Positions 1-11,782 of a stretch of DNA of 64,000 nt are shown piece by piece (position 1 is the stretch's first letter; every line of letters starts with the position of its first letter). The stretch is taken from assembly GCA_003260075.1 (NCBI GenBank), contig QLIY01000830.1:3256-67255 (forward strand), given 5' to 3'. The DNA is from Phallusia mammillata. Taxonomy: Eukaryota > Chordata > Ascidiacea > Phlebobranchia > Ascidiidae. The notes beneath the pieces are model-generated. The model had not been told where the DNA came from, did no database searches, and was given only the letters and a program-made list of their open reading frames with translations. The position numbers and the translations under genes are program-made.

Positions 1-12
1 TTATATATACAG

Positions 13-191
13 ATGTTAACGAATGCGACCAAATACCAAATCCTTGTTTCAACCAGAAATGCACAAACTACGTGGGAAGCTACAGGTGTGACTTAAACAA
101 TGAACCAACAACTCCAAGTGACTCAAACTGTCCCAAGCACAGTTTCACTTTGTTAATTGTTTGGAGTATTTATGTCCTTTTTATTCAATAA
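13..191 (+). CDS. Last exon of an upstream family-1 SPH gene (EGF fragment plus hydrophobic tail)
   Basis: The acceptor is the tatatacag ending at 12. The exon then reads from phase 1 to a TAA at 189-191. It starts with DVNECDQ, a calcium-binding EGF opening, and continues with [10 protein letters not shown], the central EGF signature. It then has a spacer (NNEPTTPSDSNC) and a terminal hydrophobic run with no cytoplasmic tail (TLLIVWSIYVLF), as in a GPI-attachment signal. Only five Cys of the usual six are visible. The same exon closes genes A and CD, so this is the 3' end of a protease-homologue gene that begins outside the window. A polyadenylation signal AATAAA lies at 198-203, directly after the stop. 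Confidence 0.75.
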
Positions 192-1012
192 TGCAGTAAT
201 AAAACATTTAGCATTAGTCAAAAATTATTTTGTTTGTTTTTCTGAAAATCGTGCAATATTTCGCTAATATGCATATAAGTATCACCCAGAAATAAAAAAA
301 TTTTGCTAATGAACAGTTTTCGTTATATATTTGTGGCTTGAAATATAACGCAGACTTCAAGATAGGTAAAACAAAACATAAACAAAGGGGACAGTAAACA
401 ATCTACGTAACTCATGTTACCATGTAGTCTTACTATTCTGTGATTTGACAAACACCTAAGAGACTATAATCACAAGCACGGTTATTCATCAAGTAGACAA
501 ATCATAAGTTGTGGTTCCCTTAGTTTGCCAAACAACAACTGGCGTTTTTTACAACAACAAATCAACAAGCTCCAGGGAAACAAAATTAGTATTTTTCAAG
601 TTGATAACAAACGTGTTATATTGAGAACAAGTATACTGATATATAGTATTATAAGTTCTGTTTAGGCACAGGATACGAAGTTGTAATTGAAATTTCCGAT
701 GACAAACAGTAAGTTGTGAGAAGAATTCAACACGCCCTTTTCTCGAAATCCCAATATTTGGGAACAATTACTTCACACAAAACTATCTGTAAACAACGCA
801 AAAACAAAAGTAGACAATGAAAACTATACACTGTAGGATTTAAAACAATCGATGTATCTACACGTCACCACCTTTTGTTGTTATTAAACTAGGTAAACGG
901 ATTGAAGAGATTAATCACTACAAACATTCTTGGCATAACTGACATTTGGTTTCTCACCTAATACAGTGTTTGGGGTATATCTGAAGCGTTTTGGTAAAAC
1001 ACGAAGCAAACA
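192..1012. repeat. Intergenic spacer duplicated at about 10,839-11,782
   Basis: No gene seen. About the first 700 bases are near-identical (only scattered substitutions) to 10,839 onward, then the copies diverge; the second copy has roughly 130 extra bases near 11,570-11,705. A minus-strand 72-codon frame is shared by both copies, but only because the DNA is nearly identical. The last part (about 930-1,012) should hold the promoter of gene A; no TATA box is evident. Confidence 0.7.
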
Positions 1013-4000
1013 ATGTGGAATACATTAAGCTGGCTTCTCGTTTTCTCAGTCACGGTGTTATCAGGTATGAATAGAACTTTCTTGCAATGCATACATTTCT
1101 GCAGATATTTTTATTTGCAGCTAATTCATTACAAACCTGTGGACAGCGCCCGAAGGAATTTAGTGTGGTAAGTTGTACTGCATGCTGAAATAGTTATAAT
1201 TTGATCGAAAGATCTTTTATTTGTACCTGAGACTTGTTTGTTTTAAGACCTAGTTAATTTCAACTACAGTTTGTATAATTTTGCTGAAGAATAAAGTTTT
1301 TTTTACATAACAGAAAGGAAGAGTATTCGGTGGTACTGTGTCTGCAAACGGATCATGGCCTTGGTTGGCGATTATAGGAAAAGTTAGTGGTAACATCACT
1401 CAAGCAGTATGTACAGGAAGCATACTGTCAGAAAACTGGGTTTTGACTTCTGCTGGATGCTTTAGCTATTTCGATCAGTAAGTTAACTAATTCCAGGTAA
1501 CAAATGTCATTTACTTCTTGCCGCTGTGTGTATGATGCCAATAAAGGCTTATATAACTTTAATAAGTTGGTGGTATGTCAGTTCCGTTGAAACATAGCAC
1601 TAAACCAATTGAATCCAATATAAATTCCATTTAAGGACTGGGGTTGCTTATGATTTTTTGTTTTAGACTGATGGTTATAGTGGGGACGAATTCAAAATCT
1701 TTTATTGAATCGACTCAAGAGGAAATACTTGTAGCAGGAAAATACACGCATCCAAACTACACGTAAGTCTCAATTAAACAGTAAAAATCCAAAAAAAATA
1801 ACCCTGACAACAATATTTTTCATAGACGTTATATTTTTGGAAACGCCCTTCTTGGCAACGATGTGGCACTTTTAAAATTGTCATCCAACATTACGTTTAG
1901 CGAGTTTGTTGGTCCAATCTGCCTACCCCCAGGAACATCTTACTCTGTACCACCAGAAACCAAATGCGTTTTTGCTGGCTTCGGAAAAATATCTGGTAAG
2001 GAAACAATGGTATTGTAACCACTGCTAAACTTAACACTTTAACAATCCAGATGACACTACATCAGACAAGCTACGGGAAGTGGAGCTAAATGTAAAAAGC
2101 AATTCATATTGCGAAGGAATTTTTAAGACCATTTTATTTGCGCCAAAGGGAGGAATTCCACAAAGTCTCATGTGTGTAGAAACACGTAACAAAGATATTT
2201 GCCAAGTAAGCACGGAATTTACCTTGTTGATGCCTAATGTTACTTAGTTTGGTGTTGGTGTAGGGAGATGGTGGAGGCCCCCTTATGTGCCAAGATCGAA
2301 ACCAAACATGGTATCAATACGGTTTGTACAGCTTCGGGATAGTGGGGTGTAGGGAAGGACCTAGTTTTTTAACCACAACATCGTATGTTTACAACTGGAT
2401 TTTTCAAGGTAGGCCCGACACATATTTTATTTAACCCATTGATACAACATAACAATGTTTTTATCACAGTTACTGGACTGGAGTTCCATTCACCAAACAG
2501 TAAGAACAAGCTTTATACTTAGTTCTGGATAAAAGCTCAAACATAAAAGTAAAGCAAAATTTAGAAGGACGGTTTTGTACATATCCCAAGCAGTAAATTT
2601 ATGACAACAGCTTTATACATAAATGGTTTACAGGGCCTCAGTAATTCGTTTACATTGTAAACACATACTTTGTGGCACAATGGCAAAAAGCATTTAGTAA
2701 AATATTGAAATGAAATTCTTAGTAGAACTTTACGCATGTTGTTTTATGTAGTTGTTACCTGCTCAAGACCGACCGTTCCAAACGTAACAATAACACCAGA
2801 TTACAACGTGTTCGCGTTGAACAAAACTGTAACAATCGGCTGCAACAGTGGGTTTAAGTTGATAGGAAACAGCTCGACAACGTGTACAGAGACTGACGGC
2901 AAGGGAATCTGGTCAAAAACTACCACAACATGTAAAGGTATAGACTACTTGCAATTTGCCAAAAGAACACAAAAACTGTACAATTATAAATATCATCAAA
3001 AATGCTCCAAATCTTCATATGCATGTTAAATCGAACAACTTCCACCAATAAAATCTAGTTTGACCACTTTAAGTCCTGCTACTGTCTCTTAATTTATCAT
3101 TCATAATGTTGCAAATGCATGCAGTGACAGTGTAAGATGTTGTTTTATAAACACTATTTTTTGTTTCAATTAAATACTGTAATGTTACGGTAATGTAATA
3201 GAGTACTGTAACATGACAATCTATTAATTGTGCAGCTATAATTTGTTTACAACCAAAGTCGTCTCAGTATGGAGGGATTGTGCCATCAAAGTCAAGTTAT
3301 AAGTCGGGTGAAGGATAACGTTTACATGTGCAAGTGGATATGAACCGTTCGGAAGTTCGCTTACTTCGACTTGTGGAGAATATGGCTGGTCTGCTGATCC
3401 ACCGGTGTGCAGTAAGTGTTATTTTAGCGAACTGAAATTGCAACGAAGAAGACCTTGGTAGAAAAAATGGCTCGCACAGAACTATTTCCTTTTAAAACAA
3501 TTTCCAGTTTGGCTATTTTCTTTGTAAAGCTTAAACGATTCAGACAAGCCTCGTATAGTTGATTTTGGTATTGTAAATAATTTAACGACAAAACAGACAC
3601 ATTAATCAAAAAAGTGATTCAATTTTGCAAGAAATCCGAAACTAATCCACAGTGAGACAAATACTAATGTATTTTCAGAACCCGTAAGCTGTGGAAAGCG
3701 CGACATGACAACAGTAAGTATATATCACGCAGTTAATGGAACTTTCTGATTTTAACTGTCAAGTTGGTACAGTGTTGGTTGACAATTTTTCTTAAAATTT
3801 CATTCTAAAGTTGCCTTGAACTTGCACCTCTTTAATTTAACGGGTTTGTGGCTACACCAAACCCTCTAAAGACACATTAAATTAAAAACGAAACAACAAA
3901 GACAAACCTATTTCAGAATCATTTTAAACATATCTCAGTAGGATGTTGCTTAGCCTTACGGCGATAAATAAATAACTGTAACTGTTAACGACATAAGTTA

Positions 4001-6926
4001 CAGATCGACACCTATAACATGAAGGTGATTTAAACATTACGAGCTATATGCAGAGCGGAAGAATTTACGGGGGTTCTACAGCAACGACTGGTTGGTGGCC
4101 ATGGATGGCTCAAATTTACAAAAAAGGCATCTCCACAGAGTTTATATGCGGAGGAAGCATTTTGTCTGAACGATGGGTTTTAACTGGAGCTGACTGTTTC
4201 GGGGGGGGGGGCATTTTTGGAAGCATTTTGTCTGAACGATGGGTTTTAACTGGAGCTGACTGTTTCAAGCCGTCAGACACGTAAATAGCCTATATTTCTT
4301 AATCACCAGTAGTGTTTTACAAACACAAATAAAAATGTGTCCGTTTTCAAGGTTGATGGTCATCGTAGGAAGAAAAAGACTCTCATATGCATCTACACAA
4401 CAGGTGTTTGCAGTGCAGCAGAAAATAACACATTCCAGCTTTATGTAAGAAATGTTAAATTGCATCATTTACCCGAATTAAAATAGCAAATCTATATAAA
4501 AATAGCATCGTTGTAGGTACGTCAAAGCGCTGAAGGGCTATCGATTGCCTATATCTCTCCTCCGAGCCCGTATTTTTCAGCCAGTCTTATAGACGCGCAA
4601 AAAATAACTCAACGTTCAATCAGTTTTAAGGGTCTAACAACTATAGTGCCATTGTTCAATGGACGTCTAGCAAGGCTTCATACAACAAGTATACCTACTT
4701 ACGACACAAATACACTAAAGTGTGTTCTTGCAGAGATTACTCAAAGGGCAACGATGTGGCACTTTTGAAATTGTCAACGGGTATTAAGTTTAACTCCATT
4801 GTAAAACCAATATGTCTGCCACCAGGAGCAGATTACAAGATGGCTCCCGGTACAAAATGCTACTTTGCCGGTTGGGGACGAACAAACGGTAGGATATGCC
4901 TTAACGGAAAAATTAGACTTGACTCTTTGTACTTATTTGGTTACTTGGTTAAATACATTTTGAAAAGATGCCGATAGAATTTACTGTGCGCTTGCAAAGC
5001 TTTATTTTTATTTTACCAACATGAAGCAAGGCTGTGTTTTCTGTTATATCCTGTTTCGATCAACGCAAATTCACCATTTGACTGTCAAGTGATTTATCAT
5101 CTTGGTAACCTGGGACTTGGTAAAGTTATTTGCGGAAACTATGTTACACAATTTACATTTTCAGTCTTTTCCACTTCTGCATCATCTAGTCTGAAAGAAG
5201 TTGAACTTGAGATTAAAACAGATTCATATTGCAATTCGGAGTACCTTACGTTCATAGGCTCATATTCAAGTGGAATTCCTTCTAGCATTATGTGTGCCAC
5301 CGCGAGATACAAAGACACCTGTTCGGTTAGAAACAAACTTGTTTATCTTTCTCCGTAGTTTACTAGATATCTACAACTACCTGTGACTTTTTATGTCAAA
5401 AATTCTCAACTTGGCTCACACAAATAAAACTTTCGTGAGAAAAAAAGGTTAGTACATTAAAAAACCTTAAAGAGTTTAAAATTACTAAGATGACTACATT
5501 TATACTTGGATCAGCCATGAAGCGTCCTGTTGACCATCGATCATGGCATACTCGTTCCCAAACCATAGTATACGCCAGGCCCATTAAAAGCGTTATCCTG
5601 AGTCAAGCAGGTCTCCCAAGCACTCCCATATCGCAAGGTGAAGACTAGAAAAATCTATACGAATTTTTGGGGAGTCATCAATGGGCCTGGCGTACTATGA
5701 TTTAGTTCAAAAATAAGTGTTTTTTATATGTGGAAACTTGATGGTACTCTTGGTTTGTGATAAAACAGTATTAAGTTTTCTTTTAGAGCCATGATTTGGT
5801 AACTGATGACTTCAAGTAAATTTGGTGTGGGATATGAACGCAAAACGTGAATTGCTGCAAAATTAACGGTTGAAGAGGTGTACATTCATAATGCCATTTA
5901 TACTGGTATCACAAACAGCGCTATGATTATTCCGCGTACGCGCGAAAAAACGTAGAAAGTACTTCAAAATATTTCAGACTTATACCATCAGCTTCGTTGT
6001 AGTTTCGCTCAAAAAGCGTTTTTGACTTCACCATAAGTGAGCGCACTGAGCAATAATTTACAAGGTGCACCCAGTTTTTATATTCTGAAGGTTTAGTGTG
6101 GGATTTTTTTATTTCACTCACAACAAGTCGCTAACGACAGGTTTTTTACAGCGTGACTGGGGAGGACCGTTAATGTGCGATGTTGGCAACCATACATGGT
6201 ACCAGTATGGTATAAGCAGCTTTAGTGATGGCACCTGCGGAGAAGGATATTCCTACTTCACTGAAGTAACTGAAGTGTATTCATGGATTTCTCGCAGTAA
6301 GCAAATAAAGACAAGGCAAACAAATCGTTACTGTATGGATTAGAAATGCTAAAAGCAATAAGAACAGACGATACATCAATCTGAGAGAACAGAAACTTTT
6401 AATAGCTTAATTATAACCTTTCATTTTATAATGTGCGGATGTGCGTTTTGTGACATGTATAGCCCAGATAACAAAGCAATAAAAATTATATATTTTCAGA
6501 AACGGGTCTCGANAAATGCTAAAAGCAATAAGAACAGACGATACATCAATCTGAGAGAACAGAAACTTTTAATAGCTTAATTATAACCTTTCATTTTATA
6601 ATGTGCGGATGTGCGTTTTGTGACATGTATAGCCCAGATAACAAAGCAATAAAAATTATATATTTTCAGAAACGGGTCTCGAGTTCTCAGCACCTAGCGG
6701 TAAGCTGTATAAACTAAACATCTTTGTATTTTCCTTTTTTCTTCACTGAACATCCTTTCCATTCTTTGCAGACGTTAACGAATGCGACGAAACACCAAAT
6801 CCTTGTCCAAACAAAAAATGCACAAACTATGTGGGAAGCTACACATGTGACTCAAACTGTCCCAAGCACAGTTTCTTTATGATGGTTACTTGGACTATTT
6901 GTATCGGTCTTCATTCAGTTATGTAG
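1013..6926 (+). CDS. Gene A: signal peptide - SPH - CCP - CCP - SPH - EGF fragment - GPI-type tail
   Basis: Exons seen: 1013-1064, 1121-1167, 1314-1477, 1667-1762, 1826-1995, 2051-2205, 2264-2408, 2470-2499, 2752-2937 (CCP1), 3236-3411 (CCP2), 3679-3713, 4054-4280, 4352-4444, 4734-4888, 5165-5325, 6152-6296, 6670-6699 and 6772-6926. The start is a hydrophobic signal peptide (MWNTLSWLLVFSVTVLS). Each protease unit begins with a CGxR light-chain cysteine and an activation site (RVFGG, RIYGG). Catalytic residues are lost: unit 1 has SAGC for AAHC and GDGGGP for GDSGGP; unit 2 has GADC and RDWGGP. Asp102 (GNDVALL) and Asp189 (KDIC, KDTC) remain. CCP2 lacks one base relative to its paralogues (a TAA follows in frame), and exon 4054-4280 carries a 66-base in-frame insertion. 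Either could be an assembly fault, so this may be a gene or a recent pseudogene. Predicted extracellular and GPI-anchored; function unknown. Confidence 0.75.
1314..2408 (+). other. SPH domain 1 of gene A (catalytically dead trypsin fold)
   Basis: Five exons encode a full S1 domain. The order is activation site (KGR then VFGG), SWPW, the His57 region as TSAGCF (His to Gly), Asp102 in GNDVALLKL, Cys122 region ICLPPG, the CVFAGFG strand, SYC, MCVE, S1-pocket Asp189 in KDICQ, and GDGGGPL where Ser195 is Gly (GGT; the paralogue at 13,199 has AGT). Two of three triad residues are missing. The trypsin-type specificity Asp189 and the Asp194 salt-bridge residue are kept. Confidence 0.85.
2752..3411 (+). 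other. Two CCP/sushi domains of gene A, the second with a 1-base deletion
   Basis: Exon 2752-2937 encodes one CCP: TCSRPTVPN, then GCNSGFKL, then CTETDGKGIWS and TC, with the four-Cys and Trp pattern. Exon 3236-3411 encodes a second (ICLQPKSSQYGG, then [19 protein letters not shown]). It is 176 bases where both paralogues have 177. Around 3,316-3,320 the paralogous GGTGACGTCATAACG reads one base shorter, putting a TAA in frame. CCP modules bind proteins or glycans, typically in complement and adhesion molecules. Confidence 0.8.
4153..4266 (+). repeat. 48-base exact direct repeat with poly-G spacer inside a protease exon
   Basis: Bases 4153-4200 recur exactly at 4219-4266, separated by 18 bases that start with eleven Gs. 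The offset of 66 keeps the frame, so the exon would encode the dead-His segment ([14 protein letters not shown]) twice. No paralogue has it. The poly-G at the junction matches other suspect joins in this window, so an assembly artefact is likely. Confidence 0.85.
5564..5700. mobile_element. Small inverted-repeat element (MITE-like) in a gene A intron
   Basis: The ends form an imperfect inverted repeat: CATAGTATACGCCAGGCCCA at 5564 and TGGGCCTGGCGTACTATG ending at 5700. The total is about 137 bases with no coding. A related end (GGCCTGGCGTACTGTG) occurs near 26,245. It sits in the 826-base intron before the Ser195-region exon. The target-site duplication is not clear. Confidence 0.6.
6344..6682. 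repeat. 169-base exact duplication around a single N (assembly join)
   Basis: 6344-6512 and 6514-6682 are identical and separated by one N at 6513. The duplicated piece is intron plus the first bases of a short exon (AAACGGGTCTCGA), so exon 6670-6699 has a truncated twin at 6500-6512. This is what an unmerged contig overlap looks like; only the second copy makes a usable exon. Confidence 0.9.
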
Positions 6927-7990
6927 TCATGCGAAATGAAACATTGCTTAAATTCCTGTGTGTAATATTTACTGTAAAAGTGTGATTTTATGTTTTTCCT
7001 GCGACACATAACCATATTGGGTTTTTAATGTATTTCTCAAGAACTTAAACATACTTTGGCTTTATTGTTTTCTAAACGGATCGGCGAACTCAAAGTTTGA
7101 CAATCGTTGCTTTTTGGTTGTAAAAAAAATCGAGAGAATTTTCGAAGTGAAATAAACTTTGAAAAGGCTATTTATTGTCACAAAAATCGCAGGACAAGCC
7201 TTTATCAACACCGGCAAACGTAAATCACAACAGTGACTGTTCAAAATAAATCACAGTTACAGGACAGTTTGTGCCATAAGCGGTATGAAAGATCAGCATA
7301 GGCCGCACCAGAGAGTACACTCACATTTGTGTGCAGTACACTAACCAAGAGTATCATCTCCTTATGCATCAGTGACTAAAACACGCAAAACCATTCGAAG
7401 TCGGGAAGTCGAAAACCCGGTTTCATCAATTAGGCCAATATTTATCCACTATAACTCGAGTACACTGCCAATTGCAGATATATTTAAGGGGTCGGCAACC
7501 CTTCAGAGCTGCCTGCCAATTTGTTTGTTAATTTCGGTTTTTGCTAGCTGCGCACTAGCGTAATTAGAAAGCAGACATATTTGCGAAAGAAGGCTGGATT
7601 TTAAAACTATTGCATAACAACCAAATAAAACAAGCAGTGTATCAGTAAAAATTTTGTTCACAACTTGAATATAAACCCGCTTAACGTTGGCACGTCATAA
7701 AAAATGACTTTGCGTGCCAACCTCTAAAATATGGCATGTTTATACGTTCATTCAAGTAGTACTTGTACAACTTTCAAGCGCAAACAGTGTGTGTTTTTAG
7801 CCTGTTTTTGCAACACATATAACCTGTCAACCCGGAATATTTGCTGTACATGAAAAACAGTACCTTAAGGTACACATTGTCAGAGTGAAACCAGTGTTCT
7901 GTCAACAAATAAATATTTGTGCATCAACCACCAACAGCTTAAATCAAAACCTAGCTTCGCGCCGCACGGATAACAAAGGCATGTAGTTGG
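6927..7990. repeat. Intergenic repeat shared with about 31,750-32,600
   Basis: No gene seen. About 7,080-7,930 is clearly homologous to about 31,750-32,600 (shared stretches such as ggccgcaccagagagtacac), and weaker matches lie at 20,490-20,820 and 27,190-27,460. Inside are a GGGGTCGGCAACCC motif at 7,489 like hAT ends, and a short hairpin with arms GTTGGCACG and CGTGCCAAC at about 7,686-7,722. This looks like a spacer carried along when SPH genes duplicated. Confidence 0.65.
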
Positions 7991-7995
7991 GAGAG

Positions 7996-9291
7996 TACTC
8001 CAGTGGAATTCCCCCCAACATTATGTGTGCCACTGCGTCAAACAAAGACATCTGTTTCGTAAGAAAGTTTTACTTTAGGATATTTTAACATGTATTCTAT
8101 AATATCTTCAGGCGTTGCTAACGACGACTATGTCTAATTTGCAAATTCGTGCCATTTTGTAGGGCTAGGCTAGAATTTGTAAGATTAATGTTAACAAAAC
8201 AAGGTGGCCAAGTACATAAGGATAGCAAGGGAATGGTTGTATCAAAGTTCTTGGTCCTAATAAGTGAAAATATTTGTGTGCCTTTTACTATATTTGTTGC
8301 AACTTTGTTCTGTACTTAGGCCACAAGCGTTTACTGTAAACAAAACGTTGTCCAGTTTACGGCAAAATACAATACTAAACTGTGTAACTACAGATTCTAT
8401 TTGAATAAGAAACTGACGATGCCTATTTATTAAGGCGAAATATATATTTCTGTTATTAGAAGAAACGATTTATGCTTTTATCTGTTTTTATGAAACAGTC
8501 CAATACTGTGTAACTACAGGGAGACTGGGGAGGACCGTGAATGTGTGACGTTGGTGATCAATCATGGTACCAGTACGGCATAGGTAGCTTTAGTGCTGCT
8601 TGTGGAAGTGGATACTCTTTCTTTACCGAAGTCACTTGGGTGTATTCGTGGATTTCTCGCAGTAAGCAAATAAACGCCTAATTGAGTTGGGGGGGGGGTT
8701 CGCAAACGCAAACGACTTATTTTCCATAAAAATTAAATCCAATTTTCACAACTTTAAAACGTATATAAAGGACATCTGCGGCTGATGAAATGCTTTTCTA
8801 ACAAATAAAAAGCGAGACGGCAACTTATCATTGCCCTGAGCAGTGCATTTTTCTTTATCTGTAATGTAACAAACCATGAGCAGGAACCCTGAATGATTAT
8901 TTACTTAATAGATTTGACTTCTATAAATAACTTAATTTGACATCATTGCAGCCTAATTGTATATTTTCAGACACAGGGATCAACTTTCCAGCGCCAAGAG
9001 GTAAGCTATAAAACAATATTGTATGTTGCTGTAAAACCCGTAAGCGGAGTCTTACTCTAGTGTTCCTGTTAACAGTGATTAGGCTCTAATTTCTACGTAT
9101 AGGAAGCATCTCTTCCTGTTGGAATGCATAACAAACCTTTCCAACACCATAAACTATATATATATCGGTACTTCTGCGCTATTAGCAAATAGTAGAGCAA
9201 ACGCAATCACGTTAATAAAAAAGATACTAACCTGCGAAATGTTTAAGTAAAGTCAGATTATTTTGTTAGCTGAGGCTGCATTATAAAAAAA

Positions 9292-9356
<65 letters not shown>

Positions 9357-10838
9357 ATTATTATTTATTGGCGCTCGTTCAATCTTTAGGGGCAGTTAGG
9401 GGCACCATGAAACCAAGAAGAATGAAAAGCAATGCGTCATTATAAAATACCAATTGTTTCCCGGCTAAAATGCAGTCACCGTTTTCTGACTTTTCTTATT
9501 TATATATACAGATGTTAACGAATGCGACCAAATACCAAATCCTTGTTTCAACCAGAAATGCACAAACTACGTGGGAAGCTACAGGTGTGACTTAAACAAT
9601 GAACCAACAACTCCAAGTGACTCAAACTGTCCCAAGCACAGTTTCACTTTGTTAATTGTTTGGAGTATTTATGTCCTTTGGGGGGGGGGGGAGACTGGGG
9701 AGGACCGTGAATGTGTGATGTTGGTGATCAAACATGGTACCAGTACGGCATAGGTAGCTTTAGTGCTGCTTGTGGAAGTGGACACTCTTTCTTTACCGAA
9801 GTCACTTGGGTGTATTCGTGGATTTCTCGCAGTAAGCAAATAAACGCCTAATTGAGTTAGGATTTCGCAAACGCAAACGACTTATTTTCCATAAAAATTA
9901 AATCCAATTTTCACAACTTTAAAACGTATATAAAGGACATCTGCGGCTGATGAAATGCTTTTCTAACAAATAAAAAGCGAGACGGCAACTTATCATTGCC
10001 CTGAGCAGTGCATTTTTCTTTATCAGTAATGTAACAAACCATGAGCAGGAACCCTGAATGATTATTTACTTAATAGATTTGACTTCTATAAATAACTTAA
10101 TTTGACATCATTGCAGCCTAATTGTATATTTTCAGACACAGGGATCAACTTTCCAGCGCCAAGAGGTAAGCTATAAAACAATATTGTATGTTGCTGTAAA
10201 ACCCGTATGCGGAGTCTTACTCTAGTGTTCCTGTTAACAGTGATTAGGCTCTAATTTCTACGTATAGGAAGCATCTCTTCCTGTTGGAATGCATAACAAA
10301 CCTTTCCAACACCATAAACTATATATATATCGGTACTTCTGCGCTATTAGCAAATAGTAGAGCAAACGCAATCACGTTAATAAAAAAGATACTAACCTGC
10401 GAAATGTTTAAGTAAAGTCAGATTATTTTGTTAGCTGAGGCTGCATTATAAAAAAAAGTGTTATGTTTTTTAAATGTCTGTCAGCAATACAAGTTTTAAA
10501 TTATTATTTATTGGCGCTCGTTCAATCTTTAGGGGCAGTTAGGGGCACCATGAAACCAAGAAGAATGAAAAGCAATGCGTCATTATAAAATACCAATTGT
10601 TTCCCGGCTAAAATGCAGTCACCGTTTTCTGACTTTTCTTATTTAACTTATATATACAGATGTTAACGAATGCGACCAAATACCAAATCCTTGTTTCAAC
10701 CAGAAATGCACAAACTACGTGGGAAGCTACAGGTGTGACTTAAACAATGAACCAACAACTCCAAGTGACTCAAACTGTCCCAAGCACAGTTTCACTTTGT
10801 TAATTGTTTGGAGTATTTATGTCCTTTTTATTCAATAA
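7996..10838 (+). pseudogene. Copy B: decayed 3' half of a family-1 SPH gene, with its last exons present twice
   Basis: Only the end of a protease-2 unit survives. There is an exon-6 remnant at 7996-8058 (SSGIPPNIMCATASNKDIC then a donor). The Ser195 exon at 8520-8661 reads GDWGGP followed by TGA where paralogues have TTA or TTG. The linker exon is 8971-9000 and the EGF/tail exon begins at 9512. From 8520 onward the block is repeated: 9690-9831 (same TGA), 10136-10165 and 10660-10838 (intact to TAA). The first tail exon stops at a poly-G tract (9680-9691) that leads straight into the second block. The shared nonsense codon and near identity mean one recent duplication or two haplotypes joined end to end. 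No 5' exons are visible, so it is not a working protease homologue. Confidence 0.75.
9292..9355. other. 64-base poly-G tract replacing normal sequence
   Basis: In the near-identical second block (about 10,450-10,500) this position holds about 42 ordinary bases (AAGTGTTATG... CAAGTTTTAA), not G. A shorter case is at 8,689-8,698, where the second block has AGGAT. Pure G in place of real sequence points to base-calling or gap-fill failure rather than biology. Confidence 0.85.
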
Positions 10839-11782
10839 TGCAGTAATAAAACATTTAGCATTAGTCAAAAATTATTTTGTTTGTTTTTCTGAAAATCGTG
10901 CAATATTTCGCTAATATGCATATAAGTATCACCCAGAAATAAAAAAATTTTGCTAATGAACAGTTTTCGTTATATATTTGTGGCTTGAAATATAACGCAG
11001 ACTTCAAGATAGGTAAAACAAAACATAAACAAAGGGGACAGTAAACAATCTACGTAACTCATGTTACCATGTAGTCTTACTATTCTGTGATTTGACAAAC
11101 ACCTAAGAGACTATAATCACAAGCACGGTTATTCATCAAGCAGACAAATCATAAGTTGTGGTTCCCTTAGTTTGCCAAACAACAACTGGCGTTTTTTACA
11201 ACAACAAATCAACAAGCTCCAGGGAAACAAAATTAGTATTTTTCAAGTTGATAACAAACGTGTTATATTGAGAACAAGTATACTGATATATAGTATTATA
11301 AGTTCTGTTTAGGCACAGGATACGAAGTTGTAATTGAAATTTCCGATGACAAACAGTAAGTTGTGAGAAGAATTCAACACGCCCCTTTCTCGAAATCCCA
11401 ATATTTGGGAACAATTACTTCACACAAAACTATCTGTAAACAACGCAAAAACAAAAGTAGACAATGAAAACTATACACTGTAGGATTTAAAACAATTGAT
11501 GCATCTACCCGTCATCACCTTTTGTTGTTATTAAACTAGGTAAACGGATTAAAAAGATTAATCACCACGACCATTCACTCACATTAGTTAGACATACAAC
11601 ATGAGGTCTTAGTCACAACAATTGAATCACCTGCAATAAGGTTACTAGTGTTTTGTGTTCACCAGATGACTTCAGATGCCCATAATTCGTGTTAATACGC
11701 CCTTGGCATAACTGACATTTGTTTTTTGACCTCCTACAGTATTTAGGGGTACATCTAAGTTGTTTTGGTAAAAAAGCAAACT
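10839..11782. repeat. Intergenic spacer, second copy of 192-1,012
   Basis: Near-identical to 192-~900 at first, then diverging, with about 130 bases near 11,570-11,705 absent from the first copy. It must hold the promoter of gene CD. An AATAAA at about 10,845 serves the tail exon just upstream. No gene seen. Confidence 0.7.

Noticed and set aside
549-767. 72-codon minus-strand frame found identically again at 11,196-11,414
   Set aside because: The two copies are near-identical DNA, so a shared frame is expected; no domain, signal or splice context supports it.
7686-7722. Short hairpin considered as a terminator or small RNA
   Set aside because: It recurs with the spacer repeat at about 32,401 and fits a decayed inverted-repeat element better; no promoter for a small RNA gene is seen.
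9571-9753. Frame running from an EGF/tail exon through poly-G into the next exon
   Set aside because: It crosses an apparent assembly join at 9,680-9,691; the intact version of the exon ends at 10,838.
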